A DNA stretch of 64,000 bases from Symsagittifera roscoffensis (lineage: Eukaryota; Xenacoelomorpha; Acoela; Convolutidae), in NCBI RefSeq assembly GCF_963678635.1, contig NC_087065.1:12111579-12175578 (forward strand). The letters are read 5' to 3'. Below are positions 1 to 13,100 of the stretch, piece by piece. The notes under the pieces are model-generated. The model was not told where the DNA came from. It made no database searches and saw nothing but the letters and a program-made list of their open reading frames with translations. Position 1 is the stretch's first letter, and each line of letters starts with the position of its first letter. Both the position numbers and the translations under genes were made by a program.

Positions 1-186
1 AATTTTGAAAAATAAATGCCCTCAGCTTGAATAAATCTGTCCTGGAACATCGAAATTTTCCAGTTTACGGCTCAACCTAACTGTACCACTGACGCTTATA
101 AAAAGCGTAGAAATGGAGCTACACAAAAGTATAAAAACACAAATTTAGGACGCAATTGATTGGACTGTTGTAAGTTGAAGGCAACT
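1..186. other. AT-rich non-coding DNA at left edge
   Basis: I see no gene here. The stretch near 170-200 (around 'aaggcaactaca') resembles DNA at about 31710-31740 and 61000-61030, so it is probably the edge of the dispersed E2 repeat family. Confidence 0.5.
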
Positions 187-3100
187 ACAGTAATTAACTT
201 GAAAGCAGACATCGAAAAATTTTATATTCGAGAAACATATTGGGTTCGAAATTTTCTGAAAAAGATTTTTATTGTATTGTTATAAGAAACTTATAGCTTT
301 CTTAGTTTCATTTGATTAATTAAAAACGGATCAACTGTGTTAGCATATTATAATTAAATCTCATCATACATGGTATTAAAAAACCAGCTAAGCCTTCTGC
401 TTAAAAACCACCAGAAATAGCACTAATATTTGCAACAAAGGTTTGGCAATACAAAAAAGTAGCCTTGTAGTTGTTTTGTAGTATCACACTAAGATTCATT
501 TGCGCTGAAATTAAATTGAAAATGTACTTCGCATACTAATCCCAAAAGGGAAAAATCCTCAAAAAAATAACGATGTTGAACATTCGTTATTGGAGAGCGT
601 TATTTGCCCACCTTTGAGCAAACTAATTTGAATTGAACTTCGCAAAGACAAGCATCAAAAGGCATCAAAGAAATAAATCTAAAAAGTAGCTTTCGGAAAT
701 TAAATATCGGAAAAATTGTGTTTTAACAAAAACGATAGCCAACAAACAGTTGGAACAGAGCCAATGAACAAATGTAAGCAGAAAAAACTGACTGAATTGT
801 TTTTTTGAAAAAAAAATCAACTTTCGATTTTCCGAGAAAAAACAGATAGCTTTAAAGCTCATTGAATTTCTAGCTCTTTGAACAATTAATGAATGACACT
901 TTATGATGAAATTAACCCAATTTGAGAAAACTCAATCAATATGTAAAAACTTTATTTCTCTAAAAAATCTGATTACTTAACTCCATTTTCGAAATTAGAA
1001 GACACCATTTTCTAAATTAGAAGTCAATCACGTTTTTCGTGATCTTTACACTTTCGCTGGTCGATAGTGGAGATTTCAAAAACTTTCGCTGGTCGATAGC
1101 GGAGACTTCAAAAAAACAAAAAAAAATCATCGCGACATATATGAAAGCCTAAGCTACGTTCATTGACTCTTAATAGTTAACAAAACTATCAAAAAAATGC
1201 CTCACTTTAGAGCTAAAAAAATAATTGATATTGAAATTGTTTGAACAGCACATAGCTATAATATAGTAAAAACTGATTGAAAAAATAACAAAACTGACTG
1301 CTAAAAACTGCTTCCACTTTCGAAATAAAAGTATAGCTCAAGTTTTCTCAAATAACATGTTTCATAGAAAAGTTACTTTACTTCAAAGCTTTTATTAATA
1401 ATTTTTTTGATTAAGCAAATCCAATTTCAGAAAATTGAATCTTGGGAAACAACTATTGCAATTGAAAACACAAATAAATCAAGGAGACTGGAAAACAGAA
1501 CTGGCTTTTCGGAGACATTTTTCAATTGTTGAGTTTCAAAGAGAACATTGGAGCTTTATTTTTTTAAGATAAAACTAACCCAAGTTAACTAAGTCAAAAG
1601 GTTAAAACCACTTTCAAAACTAAACATCGATTATGTTTTCTTGCTCTATTTGCACTGTCGTTTTTGGAGAGTCTCAAAAAAAAGCTTCGCTCAAGAAAAT
1701 AGCTCTGGAATGTGGGGAAATAATACAAACGAAAAATGCTTAAACAGGTCTGAAAACCTTTCATAGATCCTCTACGAATAGCAAAAACCACAATTATTAC
1801 CTTCAATTAAAAGCCAACTTACAGTTGGAAAAGAGTAATGAACGCAAGGAAACTTAAAAAAACTTGTTTTTTCAAGAGCCTTCAACTTTTGAATTTCGAA
1901 GAGAAAAATAGCTGGCCTTAAAACTCCTTGAATTTGTAGAACAATTTTTAATGGGCACTTTTTTGTTACAGTAATTAATTTGAAAGCAGACATCGAAAAA
2001 TTTTATATTCGAGAAACATATTGGGTTCGAAATTTTCTGAAAAAGATTTTTATTGTATTGTTATAAGAAACTTAGAGCTTTCTTAGTTTCATTTGATTAA
2101 TTAAAAACGGATCAACTGTGTTAGCATATTATAATTAAATCTCAACATACATGGTATTAAAAAACCAGCTAAGCCTTCTGCTTAAAAAACCACCAGAAAT
2201 AGCACTAATATTTGCAACAAAGGTTTGGCAATACAAAAAAGTAGCCTTGTAGTTGTTTTGTAGTATCACACTAAGATTCATTTGCGCTGAAATTAAATTG
2301 AAAATGTACTTCGCATACTAATCCCAAAAGGGAAAAATCCTCAAAAAAATAACGATGTTGAACATTCGTTATTGGAGAGCGTTATTTGCCCACCTTTGAG
2401 CAAACTAATTTGAATTGAACTTCGCAAAGACAAGCATCAAAAGGCATCAAAGAAATAAATCTAAAAAGTAGCTTTCGGAAATTAAATATCGGAAAAATAG
2501 TGTTTTAACAAAAACGATAGCCAACAAACAGTTGGAACAGAGCCAATGAACAAATGTAAGCAGAAAAAACTGACTGAATTGTTTTTTTGAAAAAAAAATC
2601 AACTTTCGATTTTCCGAGAAAAAACAGATAGCTTTAAAGCTCTTTGAATTTCTAGCTCTTTGAACAATTATTGAATGACACTTTATGATGAAATTAACCC
2701 AATTTGAGAAAACTCAATCAATATGTAAAAACTTTATTTCTCTAAAAAATCTGATTACTTAACTCCATTTTCGAAATTAGAAGACACCATTTTCTAAATT
2801 AGAAGTCAATCACGTTTTTCGTGATCTTTACACTTTCGCTGGTCGATAGTGGAGATTTCAAAAACTTTCGCTGGTCGATAGCGGAGACTTCAAAAAAACA
2901 AAAAAAAATCATCGCGACATATATGAAAGCCTAAGCTACGTTCATTGACTCTTAATAGTTAAAAAACTATCAAAAAATTGCCTCACTTTAGAGCTAAAAA
3001 AATAATTGATATTGAAATTGTTTGAACAGCACATAGCTATAATATAGTAAAAACTGATTGAAAAAATAACAAAACTGACTGCTAAAAACTGCTTCCACTT

Positions 3101-3750
3101 TCGAAATAAAAGTATAGCTCAAGTTTTCTCAAATAACATGTTTCATAGAAAAGTTACTTTACTTCAAAGCTTTTATTAATAATTTTTTTGATTAAGCAAA
3201 TCCAATTTCAGAAAATTGAATCTTGGGAAACAACTATTGCAATTGAAAACACAAATAAATCAAGGAGACTGGAAAACAGAACTGGCTTTTCGGAGACATT
3301 TTTCAATTGTTGAGTTTCAAAGAGAACATTGGAGCTTTATTTTTTTAAGATAAAACTAACCCAAGTTAACTAAGTCAAAAGGTTAAAACCACTTTCAAAA
3401 CTAAACATCGATTATGTTTTCTTGCTCTATTTGCACTGTCGTTTTTGGAGAGTCTCAAAAAAAAGCTTCGCTCAAGAAAATAGCTCTGGAATGTGGGGAA
3501 ATAATACAAACGAAAAATGCTTAAACAGGTCTGAAAACCTTTCATAGATCCTCTACGAATAGCAAAAACCACAATTATTACCTTCAATTAACATAGCCAA
3601 CTTACAGTTGGAAAAGAGTAATGAACGCAAGGAAACTTAAAAAAACTTGTTTTTTCAAGAGCCTTCAACTTTTGAATTTCGAAGAGAAAAATAGCTGGCC
3701 TTAAAACTCCTTGAATTTGTAGAACAATTTTTAATGGGCACTTTTTTGTT
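187..3750. repeat. Recent direct tandem duplication, two units of about 1.78 kb
   Basis: Unit 1 is 187-1967 and unit 2 is 1968-3750. They align almost base for base with an offset of 1781 to 1783. I noticed about a dozen differences, such as 'ttatagc' against 'ttagagc' near 291/2072 and a small indel near 1810/3591. Unit 2 runs on into an intact MITE-A copy (3605-4060), while unit 1 stops inside the matching MITE copy and jumps back to the unit start, so the breakpoint lies inside the MITE. Each unit also contains an older MITE-A copy. No credible coding exon is present. A false duplication of two haplotypes in the assembly is the main alternative to a real recent event. Confidence 0.92.
747..1172. 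mobile_element. MITE-A copy, diverged (duplicated at 2528-2951)
   Basis: It begins with 'aacagttgga' and ends with 'acgttcattgactctt', the two diverged ends of the MITE-A family. The interior 'aacccaatttgagaaaact' and 'cacgtttttcgtgatcttt' blocks match the other copies. The second tandem unit carries the same copy at 2528-2951. Confidence 0.6.
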
Positions 3751-4060
3751 AAAATTAACCCAATTAGAGAAAACTGGATCAATACGTAAAACTTCTATTT
3801 CGCTGGGAAATCTGATAATTAATTTCCATTTTCGAAATCAGAAGTCGATCACGTTTTTCGTGATCTTTACACTTTTGCTGTTCAATAGTGGAGTTTGCCT
3901 TCCTTTTAACAATGTAAATACACTGATTTAAAAAGAAATCAAAGTCAAGCCGCGAAAAATCAAAATTGAACGTGAACAAATTTCAAGACTTTTTCCCTAC
4001 AAAAAATATCATTAAGACCTATATAAGAGTACTCAGTACGTTCATTACTCTTAATAACTG
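3605..4060. mobile_element. MITE-A copy, near intact
   Basis: The left end contains AAGAGTAATGAACG at 3614 and the right end contains its reverse complement, finishing at 4052. The inverted match extends outward as CAGTT (3605) against AACTG (4060). It has no coding capacity and is about 0.45 kb long. It lies just 3' of the CEP162-like stop codon at 4117. It is probably a non-autonomous cut-and-paste element. I cannot see a clear target duplication, so the superfamily is not assigned. Confidence 0.7.
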
Positions 4061-4116
4061 CCTCAACTTTGTTTATCAACACTTAAAAAGCCAAACTTCG
4101 CTTTCAAAACTAAAAG

Positions 4117-7100
4117 TCAAGCTTCCTTTTTCCTCCACTTTGACTTACTAGTTTTTATGGGTTTATTTGATGCAGTCGACTGGTTCTTCAACTGTCGCTT
4201 CAAATCAGCCACTTGAGCTTCCAACTGAGCCACTTTATCATTCGCCCGCTGCCGTGTCGCCTAAAATTATTAATTCATTTCTGACCATCCCGATCTGAAA
4301 TATCGAAGCTGCTGCATCTGCTCTTCCGACAGATAGTATGTGAAAAAACTACCAGTAGCTTACAGATATCTATTATCACCAAGTTCAAAAACATCACTTT
4401 GAAAATTTGTCTAATCTCATCAGTTGAACAATGTCGAGAAAAATCTCATTTTTCGTGTGGCAGATGTTTAAAATTCAAATCGCAGAACTATTATAAGAAG
4501 CAGCAAAACGTTTAAATCCAGTGCGCTTACCTCCAGCTCCTGTTCGAGATAGACACTGTTGCGAGGTGACTTGCTCCTCGCTCTCTTCCCTTCGTCCATC
4601 TCCAGTGATGTCCGTACATGGTCCTTGTCCAGGTCCTTGTGGTTGGGTCCCAGAGTTGCAGCTGCTAACTCATTCCTCGCCACGCTCAATTCAGATTCCA
4701 ACTTCTTCACTTTGAACTCGTATTGAGTCTGCAAAACAAAAAAGCTAAACATTTGATTTTTTAAAAATCCAAAACTTAAGACGTTCTTTGAGTTAAACCT
4801 TTGGTATTTTCAATAGACCTCTCCTAAGAACCTAAAATGGCCAAATCGAACTTCGAGTAGAATAAATGAATCTGATTGCTTACATGAATCTACTGGCAAC
4901 TGAATTTGACGCATGAGTATACGTTAATCCGATCTCAAAATTAGGGGAGAGTAATCGAAAAGACCTATTTTCCATTTTTCCGAAATGAACAATAATTCCT
5001 CATTGAATTCCACCATAACCTTTCAGCATCTCATGTTTTTCTGTATAGCAGGATTGAAATTTCACATTTATAGGAATACCTTATATACTAATCTATCAAT
5101 CCCATATGTACATTGAAATAGATAAACATTAAGAAATCGACAGTATTAGCCATCTTCAGAAGCCATATTGAAAACAGCTTGGATGTTACTGAAACAAAAT
5201 CGCTCTTGGCCGATCAACCTACCAGCCTTTAAGCCATGCCCACCCGTCAATACCTCCATTTAATCTATATCTCTCGGTTAAAAAAACCTGTATACCCAGT
5301 TCAGCTGCGCAACACTTTTCATTTACTCCGCCAAAAAAATTGTAATCCTCCGCAGCTCTTCTCCCGTTTCTTCCCAACAAATTGCAATTTTTTAAGTAAA
5401 TTTGTTCGCTGGTCATTAAAATTGGCAACTGACTTAATTACCGAATTACAAACACATTTTTTGCTCATATACAGTCACTTAAAATAAATGGTTATATCAA
5501 AAAGTTGATGTTTATATCTTTTAGGGGGAGTGGGAAGGAAAAGAGCCGAAGCAAGTTTCCAATAAAGTTTGGTATTTCGTTAGACCTATCACGTGAAACG
5601 CTGGAGAGACGCATGGCGAGCCAATCGGGATTGACTGGCAAAACTGACCTTGACATTAGCATACTTCTGATGCAGTGTCTTCACAGACTCGCTCGCCTTC
5701 TCCTCCTTACACGCCAGCTCGGTCTCTAATCGATGCACCTTGTCTTCTAAACATGTCAACACACTCAACCAAATAAAGCAGTCAACTTATCGCCGGCAAA
5801 TAGCGGGGGAACTATTGAACAGCAAAAACCTGTTTGTTACAAATTTCAGTAAGCTTCGCCGACAACAGGGTTGGCCTATTAACTATTGTGATTTCAAATA
5901 ATGGTGCTTTAAACGATTTTTCAAGTTTTCAGATGATAATTTTTTCAAATTTCTTAGAGCAAAGAAAAGCATCAAATCAGAATTGGAACAATTTTGTGTT
6001 TTATTTGATTTTCAATAATGTTTTTAACATTTGTAATCAGTTTGAAGTTTTAGTGCAATTCAAATTCCGATGCACCCTTAGTTTAACAATGCACCCTTAG
6101 TTTAAGCGTAATTCGTGATTGACTGAAAAAAGCCAAAAAGCAGGGTATTTTGGTTCAAAATTTCCAACAGATATTCGAAAAAGAAAATTTGATCAATAAT
6201 TTTGATGAAATTCTCTGCAACTTCTGTTGTCTTCGCGGATCTTTTTCCTTTAACCAACACCGGCGAATCTTTGACAAACTTGGCTTTTTTCCACTTCCCC
6301 ACTCCCCCTCCAGATTTTTAAGTTTCAATTTTCTGTTGTCCTAGGAAATAAAAGTAGATATTTATTCTTTGATACGTTTGTTTTTCTCATCTCGATTCCA
6401 ATTGGTTTAAGTTTGTAATTGTCTACTTTTTGATCGCACTCCATGAAGAAAATATGTATTCACAGTAGCTTATTTTTTATCATGCCAAGTTTTATAACAT
6501 TTGACAACGTAAAATTAAGGTTCAAAAGTACAATAGCTGTGTCCCAGGAAAGAGCAAGTATGAAAGATGGGTCTCATAATCTTTGTTAACATTTCAAAGA
6601 TACACAATAAAACAAATGCGCACTATTTGTCCTTTACCCCAGCTACAATTTTTTGCAAGTAAAATGATTGTTAACATCATTCGATAGTAATGAAAATAGA
6701 CAATTAGACTAATTAAGCCCTGACAAGCATGTTTGAGCTGCATACTTATCCTTGTAAAACCATGGTTTACACCATAAAATTGATGCTCATGCGAGGTAAG
6801 AGAGAAAGAGCGCAAAAGCGAATCAGGTTTTCGAATGCCGAAAAAAATTCTTCGAAGACCAATCTAAATTTGAGTGACCCAAATATCATATTTGAACCAA
6901 AAAAAGTTTTTCAAAACTGAGAACCAAATGTTGGAGGAGGGGGCAAAAAACCGTATGATTTTGTTCATAATGTCCGTTATTCGCTAGACAAAGCCAATCG
7001 AAGATTGGAAAAGAGTAATGAACGCAAGTAAACAAAAAACACTGAATTTGTTGAAAAAATGTAAACTTTCGAATTTCAAAGAAAAAAATAGATTCGCTTT

Positions 7101-10100
7101 AAGCTCATTAAATTTCCAGAAATATACATGATTGACGCTTTTTTGATAACACTAACCCAACTGGAGAAAACTAGATCAATAGGTAAAGTTTTTATTCTGC
7201 TGGAAATCCAGAAAAAACTGAATTCCACTTTCGAAACTAGAGATTGTTCAAATTTTTTTGCGCAACTTTCACGTTCGTAATTGTAGAGTGCTATTTACGT
7301 AACTTTGAGCAGATGAATTGTATGTATGAATGCACATTTGTAAATTTTAGAGACTTTTAAAGACTTTTTCCTAAAAAAAAAACAAAAAAATCAGCGAGAC
7401 CTATATAAGAGTCTTCACTACGTTCATTACTCTTCACTAGTCATGACAAAAAAGTTCTTCGTCACAATTTTTGGTTAAACCTCCTACTTAAACTATTAAA
7501 AAAGGATGCTTATGTGAGCTTGGGGAGGGGCAAGATACGTCATCGCTTTCAGTCTAGTGTAGCGTTATATTCACGTTTGAACCAACGGTCATTTGTATCA
7601 AAATAATAAACGAAAATTGAACTATTTCAATGGATCATAGCCGAGAGTTAATATGTGTGCTCGACAAGCGAAAAGTCGGGGTTAGAACCTCAGCAGGACC
7701 TGATATTTGTATGATCAGATCACAAACAAATTTAAAAACAATCTAGGAAAACTGATGGAAAATTACCTTTTAGCTTTTCATAATTACAAAATAATTACGT
7801 AAGTGCAGGCCAAATTACGAAACGTTTATTCATTTTAATTAAACTTTGACAGTTTCGCAGCTTTATTTTAGTCTCCCGCCGGATGACAACTCTCCTAATG
7901 AACTATTTTTTTTATCAGCTAATATTGAAAATCAAATACAAGTAATTCAATCGCAGAAAGGGAAAGCTGTTATTTTCAATAAAAATCCTTATTTAAGGCA
8001 TTCGACAAATTCCTGAGCTGTTTTTTACATTGTATGCTGTTTCGTTCGACAAAATGAAAACAACGAATATATTTAACAGCGCTTGGTAAAATACAATTGC
8101 AGTACTATTTCACAGTGCAATATGTATTGCAATACTTTATGGACTCGCTATACTTATTTTGATTCAAAAAAATATTGCAATAAGTATCGCAATTATTGCA
8201 ATTTATTTCGCAATACTTCAATTTTTTCTTGGTGAAAAAAACAAGCTCAGAGGAAACTTTGCATTGTTTCAACGTTCCAGAATGGTGCATTAACATGAAG
8301 GAAGAGAAGCCTCTCTAGATGCAATGCAGTCATTGACTTTCTCAAATTAGTAGTAGTCAAATTTTCTCGACTAACAAAGCCGTTCCACAATATTATTGGA
8401 ACTTTACTTATGATCGTTTCATGTGAACACAGGGGTCTTTGCGCAAAACGGCCCAAAATAAGTATTTTTACATCTTGATCTTAAGTTGAATCTTCTTGGT
8501 TCATTAGCCAATCAAATGCACTCAACATGGTCCAGCATTTCAATTAAAATTTAAGGCACATAAATTATTGGCCGAAATGACCAAAACGATTGAAACTTTT
8601 TCGCGTTGAAACCATTTTACTGAACTTTTTTCTTTAGGTATAACTTCACAAAAAACATGAAATTAGTTTTATTGTTTGACTAAGGTTCACATTCTCAATT
8701 ACTTCGGCAAATATTTTTTTTTCTGCTGGAACAGTTGATTGGCATGCCTGACCATGTTGCTTGAGTTTGATTGGCTAATATTAGCCAATCAAATTCTGCC
8801 GCGTTTATTTTTGCTAAAAGATCTAAAGATTTTGATTTTGGGCCGTTTTGTGGTGCGTATTCATAGGTTCCAAATTGAAAAATCAGTCCCATAGACCCCA
8901 AAATAAAAACGCAGTCGCATATGTCCCAAATCTTTTCAATTGGTCAAAAAACTGAATTAGCCGAGTCTTGGTTTAAGGTCGCCGGTGGGCGCGCTACGCC
9001 GCTTCGCGGCGATAACCGGCTCTAAATTTCGTATTGAGTCCTACCCTTTGGTGGCAAGCTCGCAACACGTTGGCACGGCAGCGGTGGTCACTATTCTGCA
9101 GCTTGAGTTTATGCTGGTTGAACAGTAAACAATCAATCCATAAATTCGTTGGCTCAAATTTCAACCAATCAGAATTCAAGAAGATAAATTTTGGAACTTA
9201 TGCGACTGATTTTTTATTTTGGAACCTATGAATATTGGAACCTATGAATATTGGAACCTATGAATATTGGAACCTATGAATATTGGAACCTATGAATATT
9301 GGAACCTATGAGAATTCACCCGTTTTGAGCATAAGACCCGAAGACAGATACTCTTCACGGTGAAGTCCCATTTGTACCAACGTTCATTTGTACCAAAATG
9401 AAAAATCGGTCCCATTTGTACCAAACTTATTTATCTCGTTTTCTGATTGGTCTAATTGTGAGCCAACGAATCATTAATTTAACTTTCAACTGTTCAAACA
9501 GAAGAACACTAAGCAGCAGAAAAGCGATTGACGCAGTCGTGCCAACGTGTTGCGAGCTTGCCAACAGAGGGTAGGACTCTATACGAAAATTAGAGCTGGT
9601 TATCGCCCCGAAGCGGCGACGCGCGCGTAGCGAGCCAATCGGCGACCTTAACCGAGACTCGGCTAATTTAGTCTTTTGACCAATTGAAAAGATTTGGAAC
9701 TTATGCGACTGCTTTTTTATTTTGGAACCTATGGGACTGATTTTTTATTTTGGAACCTATGAATACTCACCGCTGTTTTGTCCGGTGTGCTCAGCATAGC
9801 ATTGTACTGGTTACATGTCAGTATTTAGACAACCTCGTATTCAGACTGGTCAGTATTTAGACAAATGCTGTTTCAACTCAGAATCGAGACAAAGATTGTA
9901 TTGTATATGTATTATTTTATTATTACTGCTTTACATGTAGTATCTATCTTGTACCAAGTATTCTGTCCGAGCGTTGATATTACGCTATTCATTCTTCATC
10001 GACAGCCCGGCTAGCTCAGTCGGTAGAGCATGGGACTCTTAATCCCAGGGTCGTGGGTTCGAGCCCCACGTTGGGCGAGCTTTTTTTGAACAAAACTTGA

Positions 10101-13100
10101 ACTTAGAAACACTGTTTTTCTCAAATTGTGTGAAGATTAGACAAAAAAAGAAGAGAACAAAAGTTGCTTAGATTTTCATCAGAATTAATACGGTGCAATT
10201 CTTTCTCCGAAATTCTCAACCAAAATTGTACCCCAAAAATGGGTAATTTAGGCTTTTTTCAATTAATCAAAAATTCCGCTGAAACTACTTTGTTAATTGA
10301 TGAGGAATATATATCACAAGCTTGGGGGGGGGGGGGGTGTGTGGAAAAGAGCCTATGAAAAACATTTTTAGTCCTCACACTTATTCTGGTAAAACCTCTC
10401 GTGGGAGATGTGAGGTGCGGGGGGGGGGGGGGAGAGAAGAGTTCCAAACTTGGATATTCGAAAAAAAAGGCATTGATGCTTGCTTACGTGAGGTAGAAAC
10501 AAGAAAATCTCTTCTTATTGTGAAGAAAGAAAGAGAACCTAATCTAATGATTTCCGCACCAACTGCTTTAAATATTTTTCATATGGAAGATATTTCGGGG
10601 AATTGTAGCACAGAAGTTCCGTCGGAGAGACTACGATCGAAAGATTGTGGGTTCGAATCCCTGGCTATCGGTAGGGCTGATTGGTGTGGAGTAGTTGAAG
10701 CCCTGCGCTTGAGACGTCCAAGTGACCCTCTACATGCCTAGATCCGAACAGCCCTATAATGCGGTTGCGAAGAGCCCAGTCATACCCGCTCTTACAAATC
10801 AAGAGACTACGGGGTTCAAGGTCAAGAGACTGAGGTGTATGACTGTAACCAAGTGCTGTACCGGCGCTCGGGTCAGGGATACGATTCATACTGTGTTGCA
10901 AAGCCCCCATGTGGGAATGGCAGTTGTACCTGCCCTTACAAATCAAGAGACTACGGGGCAAAGGTCAAGAGACTGAGGGGAAGCTGCTCCACATGGAACA
11001 ACATTTTTAACAGGGTTTCCTGTTTTATTTTCGTGGCTCTTTTTCCTTCCCCCCATCTCATCAATAAGCATCAATTTTATGGTGTAACGAGGGGTGAAGA
11101 CCAAATACGTTTTTCATGGGCTCTTCCCCCCCCCCCCCACCCACCTTCTACGATCATTAATTTAATGGTGTAACGAGTGGTTTTACAAGGTTAAATATAA
11201 AGACCAAATGTGTTTGGCACATCCTAATGGAAGCGTTTTACAGTGCCGAAGTACAAAAGTGCCGAAAAAGGCGGGAAAACTTGAGAATTATTTACACGCA
11301 TTTTTAAAGAGCGGGAAATTACTGACGCTTATTATCAGAGAAAATCGCTCCAATTTTGGCGCCAATATGTATGCAACTGCAAATTAAACAATTATTTTGC
11401 CGCCAAAACGTCTAAATTGCAAATTTTCTCGCTCAAAATCTTAAAGTCTTACTTAAGATTGCAAACGATCGCTGTTTAATTTTTGATTGCCGCACTGGGC
11501 TCTTTTTCATTTTCCCCCCACTTGCAATTTTTTACATGTAAATTTGTTGACCACAATGTCCGATTGTTATGAAAAATTACATACAGACCAATAAGGCCAC
11601 GACAAACATATTTGGTCTTCATACTCAACCTCGTAAAACCACTCGTTACACTAATATATTGAAGCTGGTGTGAGGTGGGGGGGGGGGGGGGAAGGAAAAA
11701 GAGCCAAATTCAATTTACATACACGCATCTACTTAACAATCACCCTCCCTTTGTTTGGTGTTTACTTATAAATTGCCACCCCTATTAATAAAAGCAGTAA
11801 ATTAGCGCTAGAGCTTTGTATTGAGAATTCTAATTTTGCTGCAATCTGATTGGTCAAAAATGCGTTACATTAATCTACTTAAGAATTGCCCCCTCCCCCT
11901 TTCTTAAAGAGGGGGGGGGGGGCAATTATTAAATAGATCCACATACACTACCTGCGATACAACAAGTATAAGAGTAAAACAGCAAGAGACTAAAGAAATA
12001 TCCAAGAGGACTTCTAACGCTGTTACTGTTGAAGAAATAACAAGTAAAAAAAAATTCTTTTGTTTAAAATCATGCAAACTTTTTGAAGAGTTCCAAACGG
12101 GGTTGAAATTGAACATTCGCAAAACTGAACTTGGGGTCACAATCTTATCGTTTTCATAAACAAAGAAGGGAAATTTGTAGGAAACCAAGTACTAGGTAAA
12201 CAAGCCAGTCAGAATTAAATCCGACAGCTAATCAGCTTAAACTCAAAGCTCAACTAAATATATTCGGCTAAATCGCATTGGAAAAAACATGTACTGCCCA
12301 AATGTACTGAATGAAAAATGGTTTACACAAATCGGAAATTATACCGAGAGCTTAATCGACGACCATAAAGCCAAAAAACCATCAGCAAAAATTAATACCG
12401 GCTTATGTCCCTCTTTTAAGTCCCCTAAGTCCCTCTTTCTCTCATAAATTACTCAAACAAAAATTTTTTCGTCATCAAGCGACGCAGTAAGAGGCCACAA
12501 GGTCAATATAAAATAAGCCGAAACTGATTAAGTCGGAAAAAACATGATATATCTAGTTGGTAAAATAGCAACTAAGGTAAAAATCGTTTTTCGACTTTTC
12601 CGAATTTATTAAATGCTAAAGATAACAAGCAATTACAATGAAAATCGTTTATAGTAAAAACAAACTATTCTTAGATGTGGCAACTAAGCAGGCAATACAA
12701 AAGCAGACAAAAAGTAGGCCGACAATTTTTCTTGAAACAGATTACTTCACGTTTGGAAAAAAAGAGGTCCCAGTCAAATCGGAACCCAGGACCTTTTGCC
12801 ATCCCAGGTTTTTTCGTAACTTCTAGGCTAAGTGTGCAGGATACACAAAAAAATTGATTTCCTTATGAAGCAATGTACCATTAGGAGTCCAGATGACTCA
12901 TGTGAACAAAGCTATTAACGGAAAAACTCTAGTATCCGATTGCAATACCCTTTCTCACGCAATGGTAGAAAAAAATCTTTTTGACTTCTGATGTTTAAAG
13001 CTGCAATAAATGTTGCCAGCGTGAACTAGTTAACAGAATGTTAATACATTTCTTAAATGCAAATTGCCGTATTCACAATTTTGCAAATATTTCATTTAGT

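Noticed and set aside
1594-3587. Two identical 70-codon open frames at 1594-1806 and 3375-3587
   Set aside because: Identity comes from the 1.78-kb tandem duplication. The frame has no domain and lies in AT-rich repeat DNA.
10665-10961. Open frames of 84-139 codons on both strands around 10322-11173
   Set aside because: They cross G/C runs and an internally repeated tRNA-like island. No domain or splice structure supports them.
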